Counted from the first letter of the stretch, positions 20,470 through 30,235 are shown. The stretch is 64,000 nucleotides of DNA from Arthrobacter sp. SLBN-112 (GCF_006715225.1 NZ_VFMU01000001.1:3658001-3722000), one strand, 5' to 3'. The notes: a model not told the origin generated them from the sequence alone. Translations and numbers: made by a program.

Positions 20470-21873
20470 ATGACGAGCCAAACAACAGTGAAGACCCTGC
20501 TCATCCTCGGTGCCTCGGGCGACCTCACCGGCCGGCTCCTGCTGCCGGGCCTGGCGCGGCTGGTCAGTGCAGGGCGCGCGGAGGGCCTCACCCTGGTGGG
20601 TGCCGGCTCGGATCCGTGGACGCCGGAACAATGGCGGGAGCGGGTCCAGTCATCGTTCGCCTCGGCAGCCGGCGCAGCGGACAGGTCGGGGAAGGACGCC
20701 CTCGAGCTGCTGCAAAAGGAGACCGTGTACCACCAGGTGGACGTCACGGCCAAGGGTGCCCTGGCAGCCCTGCTCAAGGGACTGGAAGGCCCGGTGGCCG
20801 TCTACTTTGCGTTGCCGCCCAGAGTCAGCCAGGCGGCCTGCGAGACGCTCCAGCCGGAAGAGGTCCCGGAAGGCACGCGCCTGGTGATGGAGAAGCCCTT
20901 CGGCTCCAGCGAGGAATCCGCACGGTCCCTCAACCGGACTTTGGCCCGGCTTGTCCCCGAGGACCACATCCACCGGGTGGACCACTTCCTGGGCAAGGCC
21001 ACCGTCCTGAACATCCTGGGCCTGCGGTTCGCCAACAACTTCCTGGAGCCCGTGTGGAACCGGCAGCACGTGGAGAAGGTGGAGATCTTCTTTGACGAGG
21101 ACCTGGCCCTGGAAGGCCGCGCGCGCTACTACGACGGCGCCGGGGCCCTCCGCGACATGATCCAGAGCCATCTCCTGCAGGTCATGGCGATCATGGCCAT
21201 CGAACCCCCTGCCACCATCGGCGAGCGCGACCTTCGCGATGCCGTCTCCACCGTCCTGCGGGCCAGCAGCGTCAAAGCCCCCTTCACCGAATCAACGCGC
21301 AGGGCGCGCTATACGGCCGGTTCCCTGGCCGGCAAGGACGTCCCCGACTACGCCAGGGAGGAAGGCGTGGATCCCGGACGGGAAACGGAAACGCTTGCCG
21401 AGATCCAGGTGGGCATCGACAACTGGCGCTGGCAGGGCGTGCCCTTCATCCTCCGCTCGGGCAAGGCCCTGGGTGACAAACGCAAGGAAGCGGTGGTCAC
21501 CTTCCTGCCGGTGCCCCACCTGCCCCAGGGCTTCACCGGGGTGGACTCCCCCAACCAGCTGCGGATCGGATTCGGCCCCGACACGCTGGAGTTCGACGTC
21601 GACGTCAACGGCCCCGGAAACATCTTCAGCCTGGGCCGTGTGGCCCTGGAAGCAGAACTGAGTGCCTCCGACCTGCTGCCCTACGGCGAAGTGCTGGAGG
21701 GGGTGCTGACCGGCGACCCGTTGCTGTCCGTCCGCAGTGACACCGCGGAGGACTGCTGGCGGATCGTTGAACCGGTGCTCAAGGCGTGGGAGCGGGGGGA
21801 TGTCCCGCTTGAAGAGTACGACGCCGGTTCGGCCGGCCCGGCATCATGGCCCACCAACCGGCGCAAGGGCTGA
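20470..21873 (+). CDS. zwf: Divergent glucose-6-phosphate dehydrogenase
   Basis: A 467-residue protein of the G6PDH family, which oxidises glucose 6-phosphate to 6-phosphogluconolactone. The nucleotide-binding motif is GASGDLTGRLLLPGL, where the Lys normally found after the Thr/Arg is absent. The active-site box is RVDHFLGKA against the usual DHYLGKE, so the catalytic His and Lys remain but Tyr and Glu are changed. EKPFG is conserved. It is about 40 residues shorter than the pathway enzyme and stands alone, not beside opcA or tal, so it may be a paralogue with altered substrate or cofactor use. Confidence 0.85.
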   Translation: MTSQTTVKTLLILGASGDLTGRLLLPGLARLVSAGRAEGLTLVGAGSDPWTPEQWRERVQSSFASAAGAADRSGKDALELLQKETVYHQVDVTAKGALAALLKGLEGPVAVYFALPPRVSQAACETLQPEEVPEGTRLVMEKPFGSSEESARSLNRTLARLVPEDHIHRVDHFLGKATVLNILGLRFANNFLEPVWNRQHVEKVEIFFDEDLALEGRARYYDGAGALRDMIQSHLLQVMAIMAIEPPATIGERDLRDAVSTVLRASSVKAPFTESTRRARYTAGSLAGKDVPDYAREEGVDPGRETETLAEIQVGIDNWRWQGVPFILRSGKALGDKRKEAVVTFLPVPHLPQGFTGVDSPNQLRIGFGPDTLEFDVDVNGPGNIFSLGRVALEAELSASDLLPYGEVLEGVLTGDPLLSVRSDTAEDCWRIVEPVLKAWERGDVPLEEYDAGSAGPASWPTNRRKG

Positions 21874-21912
21874 ACAGTTACCGGCCCGGGCGGCGAGGGC
21901 ACCATTAAGAAC

Positions 21913-21956
21913 AAGCAGGACGGGCAGGAACCTTTCGGTTCCCGCCCGTCCTGCTT
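21913..21956. terminator. Bidirectional terminator between zwf and glnK
   Basis: A 20-bp stem with one mismatch (21913-21932 with 21937-21956) is flanked by A/T-containing ends. It serves the convergent zwf (plus) and amt-glnK (minus) transcripts. Confidence 0.88.
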
Positions 21957-21980
21957 TGCCGTTCTGTATATGGGTCCTGG

Positions 21981-22319
21981 CTAGATGGCGGCTACTCCGC
22001 GCTCCCCGGTCCGGACCCTTACTGCTTCATGGACGTCCATGGTCCAGACCTTGCCGTCCCCGGCCCTGCCGGTATTGGAACTGGCAATGATCACGTCCAG
22101 GATGTCGTCGGCCTGCTCGTCCGTGGCCAGGACTTCCACCCGGATCTTAGGCAGGAGGTCCACGTTGTATTCGGCCCCGCGGTAGACCTCGGTGTAGCCG
22201 CGCTGCCGGCCGTATCCGCTGGCCGCGCTGACGGTGAGGCCCTGGACGCCGTAGGCTTCCAGTCCTTCCCTGACGGTTTCGAGCTTTTCCGGCCTGATGA
22301 TTGCAGTAATCAGTCTCAT
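21981..22319 (-). CDS. glnK: PII nitrogen regulatory protein (GlnK type)
   Basis: A 112-residue trimeric signal protein that blocks the ammonium channel when nitrogen is plentiful. The T-loop GYGRQRGYTEVYRGAEY contains Tyr51, the residue adenylylated in actinobacteria. The B- and C-loop regions follow (TGRAGDGKVWTMDV). Its ATG overlaps the amt stop by 4 bp, so the two are translated together. No glnD is found downstream in this window; the gene ends at a bidirectional terminator. Confidence 0.96.
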   Translation of the reverse strand: MRLITAIIRPEKLETVREGLEAYGVQGLTVSAASGYGRQRGYTEVYRGAEYNVDLLPKIRVEVLATDEQADDILDVIIASSNTGRAGDGKVWTMDVHEAVRVRTGERGVAAI

Positions 22320-23677
22320 GCCCCCACGCTTTCCTTACCTGTTGCTGACTGTGACTTCTGTGCACCCGGCGCCGCCTGGACCGGCTCGTGCGGCTCGCCC
22401 TGGCCCTTGCCCGTGATCATGTCGTGCAGCGGCTGGAAGCTTCCGCCGTGGCCGCTCAGGCCGAACTCGTAGGCAGTCTCGGCGTGCAGGCTGAGGTCCA
22501 CACCCACCGTTTCCTGTTCCTGCGAAACCCGGAAACCCATGGTCTTGTGGATGGCCAGCGCAATGATGGCCGTCAGGACCGTGGAGTACGCGATGGCGAT
22601 GCCGGCTGCCGCGAGCTGCGCCCAGAGCTGGGTCAGTCCGCCGCCGTAGAAGAGTCCGCCGCCGGCACCGTCCGTGGGCAGTGCGATGAAGCCCAGGGCC
22701 ACGGTGCCGATGATGCCCGAAACCAGGTGGACGCCGACGACGTCCAGCGAGTCATCAAAGCCCCAGCGGAACTTCAGGCCGACTGCCAGGGCGGAGGCTA
22801 CACCGGCCACCACACCGAGGCCGAGGGCTCCAACCGGGCTGACGTTGGCGCAGGCGGGGGTGATGGCCACGAGGCCCGCAACAACACCGGAGGCTGCGCC
22901 CAGGGAGGTGGGGTGACCGTCGCGGATGCGTTCGGTGACCAGCCAGCCGAGCATGGCCGCGGCCGGGGCTGCGAGGGTGTTGATCCAGATCAGGCCGCCC
23001 TGTTCAGCGGTGGTGGCAGCACCGCCGTTGAAACCGAACCAGCCGAACCAGAGGATGGCCGCGCCGAGCATGACGAACGGGATGTTGTGCGGGCGGTGGT
23101 TCGGGTCCTTGCCGAAGCCCTTGCGGTTGCCAATGATCAGGACGAGGACGAGCGCTGCCACACCTGCGTTGATGTGGACCACGGTACCGCCGGCGAAGTC
23201 GATGGCGGGGCCGAGGGCCTTGCCGATGGCTCCTTCGGGGCCGAAGAGACCGCCGCCCCACACCATGTAGGCCAGCGGGCAGTACACTAGGGTGACCCAC
23301 ACGGGGACGAAGACGGACCAGGCGCCGAACTTTGCGCGGTCGGCGATGGCGCCGCTGATCAAGGCCACCGTAATGATGGCGAAGGTGGCGGCGTAGCCCA
23401 CCTTGATCAAACCGTCAGGGGTGGTGATGCCCTCAAGGCCGAACGTGGCGAACGGGTTGCCCACGATTTCCAGGAATCCTTCACCGGAGCTCATGGAGGC
23501 GCCCCACAGCACCCAGACAACGCCCACCATGCCGATGGAGATGAAACTCATCATCATCATGTTCAGGGCTGCCTTGGCGCGGGTCATGCCGCCGTAGAAA
23601 AATGCCAGACCGGGTGTCATGAACAGCACAAGGGCTGCCGCCACCATGACCCAAACGTGACCTGCGGTAAGTTCCAT
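22316..23677 (-). CDS. amt: Ammonium transporter
   Basis: A 453-residue Amt/MEP/Rh channel with about eleven membrane helices. Pore residues are visible: Asp in AIDFAGGTVVHINAG with the first twin His in the same stretch, and the second in VGVHLVSGIIGT. The C-terminal cytoplasmic tail (EQETVGVDLSLHAETAYEF) is the site for PII control. It is cotranscribed with glnK. The 226-bp region upstream, shared with a divergent MFS gene, contains a GlnR-like site. Confidence 0.96.
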   Translation of the reverse strand: MELTAGHVWVMVAAALVLFMTPGLAFFYGGMTRAKAALNMMMMSFISIGMVGVVWVLWGASMSSGEGFLEIVGNPFATFGLEGITTPDGLIKVGYAATFAIITVALISGAIADRAKFGAWSVFVPVWVTLVYCPLAYMVWGGGLFGPEGAIGKALGPAIDFAGGTVVHINAGVAALVLVLIIGNRKGFGKDPNHRPHNIPFVMLGAAILWFGWFGFNGGAATTAEQGGLIWINTLAAPAAAMLGWLVTERIRDGHPTSLGAASGVVAGLVAITPACANVSPVGALGLGVVAGVASALAVGLKFRWGFDDSLDVVGVHLVSGIIGTVALGFIALPTDGAGGGLFYGGGLTQLWAQLAAAGIAIAYSTVLTAIIALAIHKTMGFRVSQEQETVGVDLSLHAETAYEFGLSGHGGSFQPLHDMITGKGQGEPHEPVQAAPGAQKSQSATGKESVGA

Positions 23678-23838
23678 GGTGCACGTCCTCTCTCATCGAA
23701 TCTTGCGGAGTACTCCGCCTGCCAACGCCTTTTTGCGTCCTGTAAAGAGTCTGTGGGCGGCGTGTTTCGCCCGCGGAGGATTTAGATTGCCGGCCTGTTA
23801 CAACAACCTCTAGGAAGTAAATGGTGCATATCCGCCTT

Positions 23839-23854
23839 GTTACGGTTATGTTTC
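23839..23854 (-). promoter_or_regulatory. Possible GlnR-type box upstream of amt-glnK
   Basis: On the minus strand the bases read GAAAC-ATAACC-GTAAC, matching the paired half-sites (GaAAc/gTnAC, 6 nt apart) of actinobacterial GlnR. It lies 162 bp before the amt start. A second GTAAC half-site lies at 23797-23801. GlnR control of amt-glnK is established in Streptomyces and Mycobacterium; here it is inference. Confidence 0.4.
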
Positions 23855-23903
23855 CGCACCCGCGCAGCCACCCGGCTCCCTTTCCTGCAAGGACTCCTGC
23901 ACC

Positions 23904-25145
23904 ATGACGGCAACACCCCGCGAAAGCGGCGCCACCTCGAGGTTTCTGGCCTGGCTAAGGCCGCAGCGGGAGAAGCTTCCCCGCGACATCAAGGTGATGC
24001 TGGCCGCCGCGTTCCTCATTGCGCTTGGATTCGGGCTCGTTGCGCCTGTATTGCCCCAGTTCGCAACAACCTTCGGGGTGGGGAACACCGAGGCCGCGGT
24101 CATCGTGGCAATTTTTGCCTTCATGCGCCTGGCGTTTGCGCCCGCCGGCGGCGCCCTGATCGGCAAGCGCGGAGAGCGTCCGGTCTATGTGGCTGGGCTG
24201 TTGATCGTCGCATTGTCCACGGCGGCGTGCGCGTTCGCGCAGGACTACTGGCAGCTGCTGCTGTTCCGCGGCCTCGGCGGAGCCGGGTCCGTGATGTTCA
24301 CGGTGGCGTCGATGGCCCTGGTGGTCCGGCTGGCGCCGCCCAAGAGCAGGGGGAGGGTGTCAGGAGCCTATGCGTCCGCTTTCCTGATCGGAAATGTGTG
24401 CGGGCCGATTGTGGGCGGGCTGCTGGCGGGGCTGGGCCTGCGGGTCCCGTTCCTTGCCTACGCGGCAGCCCTGCTGGTTGCCGCGTTCGTGGTGCAGACC
24501 CAGCTCAGCCATCAACGCCGGGACGGCGGCGAGGCCCAGCACCGTCCACCGGACATGCGCTTTGGCGAAGCCCTGGCAGCCGGAACCTACCGGTCGGCCC
24601 TCCTGTCCAGCTTTGCCAACGGCTGGGCCACGTTTGGCGTCCGGATGGCAACGGTGCCGCTGTTCGCCGCGGCCGCCTTCGGGGCAGGCCCACAGGCGGC
24701 CGGACTGGCGCTGGCCGTGTTTGCTGCCGGGAATGCAGCCGCACTCACCTTTTCGGGGCGGCTGGCGGACTCGCTGGGACGCAAGCCCATGATGATCTCC
24801 GGTCTGCTGGTGGCAGCCGTCTCAACTGCGGCGATCGGCTTTACTTCCGACCTGCCCTGGTTTCTTGCGGCATCGACGCTTGCCGGCGTCGGGTCCGGCC
24901 TTTTCGGTCCGGCCCAGCAGGCCGCTGTGGCGGACGTCGTTGGCAACACACGTTCCGGCGGCAAGGTGCTGGCCGTCTACCAGATGACGTCCGACGTCGG
25001 AGCGATCGTTGGCCCGGTGGCGGCCGGGCTGCTCGCGGACCGGCTGGGCTTCGGCTGGGCTTTCGGCGTGACCGGCGGCGTCATGCTCCTGGCCGCGGCC
25101 GGCTGGCTGCCCACGCGGGAATCCTTGCGGACGGCCGCTGCCTAG
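23904..25145 (+). CDS. MFS transporter, DHA1-type drug/metabolite exporter
   Basis: A 413-residue protein with 12 predicted membrane helices. Motif A is found after TM2 (GALIGKRGERP) and repeated in the second half (GRLADSLGRKP), the signature of the major facilitator fold. An AAGGA sequence lies 11 nt before the ATG, a weak ribosome site. It is divergent from amt and convergent with ftsY. The substrate cannot be inferred; sugar- or drug-efflux branches are both possible. Confidence 0.85.
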   Translation: MTATPRESGATSRFLAWLRPQREKLPRDIKVMLAAAFLIALGFGLVAPVLPQFATTFGVGNTEAAVIVAIFAFMRLAFAPAGGALIGKRGERPVYVAGLLIVALSTAACAFAQDYWQLLLFRGLGGAGSVMFTVASMALVVRLAPPKSRGRVSGAYASAFLIGNVCGPIVGGLLAGLGLRVPFLAYAAALLVAAFVVQTQLSHQRRDGGEAQHRPPDMRFGEALAAGTYRSALLSSFANGWATFGVRMATVPLFAAAAFGAGPQAAGLALAVFAAGNAAALTFSGRLADSLGRKPMMISGLLVAAVSTAAIGFTSDLPWFLAASTLAGVGSGLFGPAQQAAVADVVGNTRSGGKVLAVYQMTSDVGAIVGPVAAGLLADRLGFGWAFGVTGGVMLLAAAGWLPTRESLRTAAA

Positions 25146-25175
25146 CCTTCCCCGCGGGCTTCCGGCTCCCCGGCC

Positions 25176-25196
25176 GCCCTGCTAATTCAGCAGGGC
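25176..25196. terminator. Small hairpin overlapping the ftsY stop
   Basis: GCCCTGCT (25176-25183) pairs with AGCAGGGC (25189-25196) across a 5-nt loop. It overlaps the last codons of ftsY and lies 31 bp past the MFS stop, so it may act for both convergent genes. There is no clear T-run. Confidence 0.45.
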
Positions 25197-26387
25197 GTCG
25201 ACAAAGCCTTCGGTGTCGAACGGGGCCAGGTCGTCCGCGCCTTCGCCCAGACCGATGAGTTTGACGGGCACCCCGAGGGTCTTCTGGATGGCGACGACGA
25301 TGCCGCCTTTGGCGGTTCCGTCCAGCTTGGTCAGCACGATGCCGGTGATGTTGACCACCTCTGAGAAGACCCTTGCCTGGTTCAGTCCGTTCTGGCCGGT
25401 GGTGGCATCCAGCACCAGCAGGACCTCGTCCACCTCGGCCAGCTTCTCCACCACGCGCTTGACCTTGCCCAGTTCGTCCATCAGGCCCACCTTGTTCTGC
25501 AGGCGCCCGGCGGTGTCGATCATGACAACGTCCACTTCCTGCTCGATGCCCGCCTTCACTGCCTCGTAGGCAACGGAGGCGGGGTCGGCGCCGTCGATGT
25601 CCGACTTCACGGTGGGAACGCCGACGCGCTGCCCCCACGTGGCCAGCTGTTCGGCGGCGGCGGCGCGGAACGTGTCAGCGGCGCCCAGCAGGACGTCCTT
25701 GTCCTCGGCCACCAGCACGCGGGCCAGCTTGCCCACAGTGGTGGTCTTGCCCACGCCGTTCACGCCCACCACCATCATCACGGCAGGCTTGTCCGCATGC
25801 CGCTGGACATTCAGGCTGCGGTCCATGGAGGGGTCCACGAGCTTGATCAGTTCTTCCCGGAGCATGGCCTTAACGTGTTCGGGGGTCCGGGCGCCCAGCA
25901 CCTTGACCCGTTCCCGCAGGGCATCCACCAGTTGCATGGTGGGTTCGGTTCCGAGATCCGCGAGCAGGAGTGTTTCCTCCACCTCGTCCCAGACGTTCTC
26001 GTCGATCCGGTCGCTGGAGAGCAGCGCCAGCAGGCCCTTGCCCATGATGTTGTTGGAGCGGACCAGCCGCTCACGGAGCCGGATGAGGCGTCCCGCGACG
26101 GGCAGCGGGGTTTCGACCGGGATGGTTTCCAGCCCGGCAGCGTCATCCGGAACCGTGGTGGTGTCCAGCCCGTCGAGGTCCACGCCTGCCGGAGTTCCGC
26201 GTTCTATGGTGCCGGTTCTGTCCGCCACCGCGGTGCTGCCGCCGGAACGGATCTCCGGGTCGTTGGCGTCGCGGGTGCCGGGGTACCGGGTGATGTTCCT
26301 CCGCGTCTTGAGCAGGACCGGAATCAGCCCGCCGATGACCACCAGCGCAGCAAGAATGGACAGGACAATGGGAAGGATGTCATTCAC
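25182..26387 (-). CDS. ftsY: Signal recognition particle receptor FtsY
   Basis: A 401-residue SRP receptor GTPase. It starts with one predicted membrane helix (ILPIVLSILAALVVIGGLI), followed by a short charged linker, the N domain and the G domain with GVNGVGKTTTVGKL, DTAGRLQNK and TKLDGTAKGG. The N-terminal helix, in place of the long acidic domain of E. coli, is the usual actinobacterial form. The GTG start at 26387 has only an abutting AGGGGA and is somewhat uncertain. It lies 99 bp downstream of smc on the same strand. Confidence 0.95.
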   Translation of the reverse strand: MNDILPIVLSILAALVVIGGLIPVLLKTRRNITRYPGTRDANDPEIRSGGSTAVADRTGTIERGTPAGVDLDGLDTTTVPDDAAGLETIPVETPLPVAGRLIRLRERLVRSNNIMGKGLLALLSSDRIDENVWDEVEETLLLADLGTEPTMQLVDALRERVKVLGARTPEHVKAMLREELIKLVDPSMDRSLNVQRHADKPAVMMVVGVNGVGKTTTVGKLARVLVAEDKDVLLGAADTFRAAAAEQLATWGQRVGVPTVKSDIDGADPASVAYEAVKAGIEQEVDVVMIDTAGRLQNKVGLMDELGKVKRVVEKLAEVDEVLLVLDATTGQNGLNQARVFSEVVNITGIVLTKLDGTAKGGIVVAIQKTLGVPVKLIGLGEGADDLAPFDTEGFVDALLN

Positions 26388-26486
26388 TCCCCTAGCTTCT
26401 CACAAACAGCCCCGCCGGTTCCGGCGCCCACTGCGCCCCTGACCTGCCCCTATGCGGGCCCGCGGGCTGCTGCGCCACCGCCGCTG

Positions 26487-29400
26487 CTACACCTCAGCGC
26501 CCAGGCGCTGGCTGATCACGGTGGAGACGCCATCGCCCCTCATGGTCACGCCGTACAGGGCGTCCGCCACCTCCATGGTCCGTTTCTGGTGGGTGATCAC
26601 GATGAGCTGGCTGGACTCCCGAAGTTCCTCGAAGATGGTGATCAGCCGGCCGAGATTGGTGTCGTCCAGTGCCGCCTCCACCTCGTCCATGACGTAGAAC
26701 GGCGAGGGCCGCGCCTTGAAGATGGCCACCAGCAGCGCCACTGCGGTCAGGGACCGCTCGCCGCCGGACAGCAGTGACAGCCGTTTGATCTTCTTGCCGG
26801 CAGGACGGGCCTCCACTTCGATGCCTGTGGTGAGCATGTCCTCCGGGTCGGTGAGGACCAGCCGGCCTTCGCCGCCGGGAAAGAGCCGCTCGAAAACGCG
26901 CACGAACTGGGCCTGGGTGTCCTCGAACGCCTCGGCGAAGACGCGCTGGACCCGGTCATCCACTTCCTTGATGATGTCCAGCAGGTCCCGGCGGCTGGCC
27001 TTCAGGTCCTCAAGCTGGGTGCTGAGGAACTGGTGCCGCTCCTCCAGCGCCGCGAATTCCTCCAGCGCCAGGGGGTTCACCTTGCCCAGGCTGGCCAGGT
27101 CCCGTTCGGCCTTGCGCAGCCGCTTCTCCTGCTCCTGCCGGACGTAGGGCTTCCCTTCCAGGATCTCTTCCCCGCCGGCATCAACGGGAGCGCGAAGTGC
27201 CGCCCACTTGTCACCGGTCTCCTCCGCGGGCACGGGTACCGGGACCTGCGGCCCGAACTCTGCCACCAGGGCTTCGGGGGTGATGCCCAGTTCGTCCACG
27301 GACCGGGTTTCCACCGCCTCGATCCTGGCACGCTGCCGGGCCCGCGCCAGCTCGTCCCGGTGCACGTTGTCGGTGAGGTCAGCCAGTTCGCGTGCCAGGG
27401 CATCATTCGCTTCCCGGATGTCCCGCAGCCCACGGTCACGCTGTTCGCGGTTTTCCTCGGCCAGGTCCCGTTCGTGCCGGGCGAGGTCCACGGAGACGTC
27501 CACGTACCGCAGCGACATTTTCACGGCTGCGGATACCGCGGCGGCACGCCTGGCCTGGATGCGGCGGCGCAAGGCGCGCTGGGCCGCTTCCTCCCGGGCG
27601 CGGCGTTCGGTGGCGGCGGCCCTCTCAAGGGATGCCACCCTGTTGCGGGTGGCGGCCACCTGCTCTTCGGCACTGCGCAGGGACAACCGCGCCTCCACTT
27701 CCGCTGCGCGGGCGGCGGATGCGGCACGGGCCAGCGCGTCCCGCCGTTCGGTGGAGGGCTCCTCTTCAACGGGAGCTTCCTGGGCAGCAGCCAGCCGGGT
27801 GGTGATGGCAGCGAGCGCTTCCTCCTCCGCGGCAACGTTCTCCTCCGCACGTGCCAGGGAGGCTGCCAGGCGCTCACTCTCGCCGACTGCGCTGCGCAGT
27901 ACAGAGTTGAGGTGGCCCAGGCGTTCAGCGACGGCAGCGAGGCGGGCATCGGATTCGTGCAGCCTGTCCAGGGCAGCGTCTGCCGCCTCCTGGGCTTCGG
28001 CGCGCCGGGCCTCGGCGGCGGCCAGGGCGAACCTGTTCCGCTCCAGGTCCGCCGTGACCGCCGAGAGGCCCCGGTCGGCGTCGTCCACTGCCGCCTGCAC
28101 CTCAAGGAGGGACGGTGCCTTGGCTGAACCGCCGGCAGCGGATACAGCGGTGAACACGTCCCCTTCGCGGGTGACGGCCGTGAGCCCGGGCTGCGAGGCC
28201 ACGAGCGCGGCCGCGGCGTCGATGCCGGTGACGACGGCGGTCCCGGACAGCAGGTGCCGGACCAGCGGGACGTGACTGGCAGGTCCGTCCACCAGGTCGG
28301 CAGCCCATTGCGCTCCGCCGGGCAGCGGCACGTCCTGCCCGTCCTCCCGGTGGACCGCCGCGGCCGATGCCAAAAACAGCGATGCCCGCCCGGCGTCGTC
28401 GTCCTTGAGCATCTGCAGGACTGCGGCCGCCGTATCCTCGTCCTGGACCAGGACAGCCTCGGATGCTTCCCCCAGCGCGGCGGCGACCGCCGCCTCATAA
28501 CCGCCCTGCACCGTGATCCCGGCTGCCAGGGTGCCCAGCACTCCCGGCAGCCCGGACTCCAGCACATGCCGGGCCCCATCCTTGCGGTCCAGTCCGAGCT
28601 TGAGAGCCTCGAGCCGGGCGGCGAGGGCGTCCCGCTTGCGGACTCCCTCATTGACCGCGGCCTTGAGGCCGGCGATCTGCTGAAGGACGGTGTCCAGTGC
28701 TTCGCTGGCAGCCTCATAGTCGGCGTCCAGGGACTCCTCCCCTTCTTCCACGCCGGCCACCTGGTTTTCCAGTGCGGTGAACTCGGCCTGGGCACGGGCA
28801 CGCCGTTCCGTGCCGGCGGCAAGGGACTCCCGCAGCCGGCCCAGCTCCGCCTGCGCGGACTCCACCCGGGACCTGGCGGCGGCTACTTGTCCGGCCAGGC
28901 GGGCCAGGCCCTCCCGCCGGTCCGCTGCCGCCCGGAGCTGCGCCGTGAGCCGGCGGTCCTCTGCCTGGGCAGCCTGCTCTGCTTCCGCCTTGGCGGCGCT
29001 GGCGGTGTCCAGTGCGGCCCCTCTGGCCTGGATGTCCTGTTCGAGCTCAGCCAGCTCCTGCCGCACCCTGGCTGCCTGGCGCTCAAGCTGTTCGGGATCC
29101 CGCCCGGAAGGCGCCACGGTGTCTTCGGAACCCAGCAAGCGGCTGCGTTCGGTGGCCAGCGAACCGAGCGACCGAAGGCGTTCGCGTGCAGTGGAGAGCC
29201 GGTACCACGTGTCACGGGCGGCGTTGAGGCGGGGCGTGGCTTCGGCTGCCAGCTGCTCCAGCCTTGCCTGCTGCCTGCGCCCGGCTTCGAGTTCCTCCTC
29301 GACGGCGGTCCGCCGGGCTTTGAGCGCGGCCTCGTCCGCCACGTCCTGCTCCAGCGCCTGCTGCAGCTGGACGAGGTCATCGGCGAGCAGCCGGGCCCGG

Positions 29401-30074
29401 GCATCCCTGACGTCGAACTGGACGCGCTGGGCACGGCGGGCCACTTCCGCCTGTTTTCCAAGGGGCGTCAACTGGCGGCGGATTTCCCCGGTGAGGTCCG
29501 TAAGTCGCTGGAGGTTGGCCTGCATGGCCTCCAGCTTCCGGACCGTCCGTTCCTTGCGCCGGCGGTGCTTGAGGATCCCCGCCGCCTCTTCAATGAAGCC
29601 GCGCCGGTCCTCCGGGGTGGCATGCAGTACGCGGTCCAGTTGGCCCTGGCCCACGATGACATGCATTTCCCGGCCCAGCCCGGAGTCGGAAAGGAGTTCC
29701 TGGATGTCAAGCAGCCGGCAGCCGGCACCGTTGATGGCATATTCGGAGCCGCCCGTCCGGAACAGCGTCCGCGAAATGGTCACTTCGCTGTATTCGATGG
29801 GGAGCGCGCCGTCGGTGTTGTCGATGGTCAGCGAAACGTGGGCGCGTCCCAGGGGCGGGCGCCCGGACGTCCCGGCAAAAATGACATCCTCCATCTTGCC
29901 GCCGCGGAGGGTTTTGGCCCCCTGCTCGCCCATCACCCAGGCCAAAGCGTCCACCACGTTGGACTTGCCGGATCCGTTGGGACCCACCACGGCGGTGACG
30001 CCGGGTTCGAAGTCGAAGGTGGTGGCAGAGGCAAAGGACTTGAACCCCCGGACGGTGAGGCTTTTGAGGTGCAA
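26487..30074 (-). CDS. smc: Chromosome segregation protein SMC
   Basis: A 1195-residue condensin subunit that extrudes DNA loops and separates chromosomes with ScpA and ScpB. The N-terminal head has Walker A GPNGSGKSNVVDALAW. Two long heptad-repeat coiled coils flank a hinge near residues 500-650. The C-terminal head has the signature LSGGERSLTAVALL and Walker B FYVMDEVEAALDD. TTG at 30074 is taken as the start because it yields MHLKSLTVRGFKSF, the family N-terminus; an upstream GTG at 30107 adds eleven unsupported residues. Confidence 0.96.
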   Translation of the reverse strand: MHLKSLTVRGFKSFASATTFDFEPGVTAVVGPNGSGKSNVVDALAWVMGEQGAKTLRGGKMEDVIFAGTSGRPPLGRAHVSLTIDNTDGALPIEYSEVTISRTLFRTGGSEYAINGAGCRLLDIQELLSDSGLGREMHVIVGQGQLDRVLHATPEDRRGFIEEAAGILKHRRRKERTVRKLEAMQANLQRLTDLTGEIRRQLTPLGKQAEVARRAQRVQFDVRDARARLLADDLVQLQQALEQDVADEAALKARRTAVEEELEAGRRQQARLEQLAAEATPRLNAARDTWYRLSTARERLRSLGSLATERSRLLGSEDTVAPSGRDPEQLERQAARVRQELAELEQDIQARGAALDTASAAKAEAEQAAQAEDRRLTAQLRAAADRREGLARLAGQVAAARSRVESAQAELGRLRESLAAGTERRARAQAEFTALENQVAGVEEGEESLDADYEAASEALDTVLQQIAGLKAAVNEGVRKRDALAARLEALKLGLDRKDGARHVLESGLPGVLGTLAAGITVQGGYEAAVAAALGEASEAVLVQDEDTAAAVLQMLKDDDAGRASLFLASAAAVHREDGQDVPLPGGAQWAADLVDGPASHVPLVRHLLSGTAVVTGIDAAAALVASQPGLTAVTREGDVFTAVSAAGGSAKAPSLLEVQAAVDDADRGLSAVTADLERNRFALAAAEARRAEAQEAADAALDRLHESDARLAAVAERLGHLNSVLRSAVGESERLAASLARAEENVAAEEEALAAITTRLAAAQEAPVEEEPSTERRDALARAASAARAAEVEARLSLRSAEEQVAATRNRVASLERAAATERRAREEAAQRALRRRIQARRAAAVSAAVKMSLRYVDVSVDLARHERDLAEENREQRDRGLRDIREANDALARELADLTDNVHRDELARARQRARIEAVETRSVDELGITPEALVAEFGPQVPVPVPAEETGDKWAALRAPVDAGGEEILEGKPYVRQEQEKRLRKAERDLASLGKVNPLALEEFAALEERHQFLSTQLEDLKASRRDLLDIIKEVDDRVQRVFAEAFEDTQAQFVRVFERLFPGGEGRLVLTDPEDMLTTGIEVEARPAGKKIKRLSLLSGGERSLTAVALLVAIFKARPSPFYVMDEVEAALDDTNLGRLITIFEELRESSQLIVITHQKRTMEVADALYGVTMRGDGVSTVISQRLGAEV

Positions 30075-30235
30075 GGCTTTTCTGGTCTCCTGGAGCGGGT
30101 GGGGCACTTTGCTGGATCCGGCTCACTACAATCTACTGCGCAGGACCGACATTTCCCCGCACCAGCACCCGGAAGCCGGGGCCGGCACACGGCCGGATAT
30201 GCCAGTTCCGGCCGGGCAAAGGCATAGTTAAGCTC

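Noticed and set aside
23837..25258. 473-codon plus-strand frame overlapping the MFS gene
   Set aside because: An Arg/Gly-rich out-of-frame translation of the transporter; no membrane helices or start signal.
28254..30227. 657-codon plus-strand open frame opposite smc
   Set aside because: Antisense shadow of the SMC coiled-coil and head region; the translation is low-complexity Gly/Arg/Pro with no family match.
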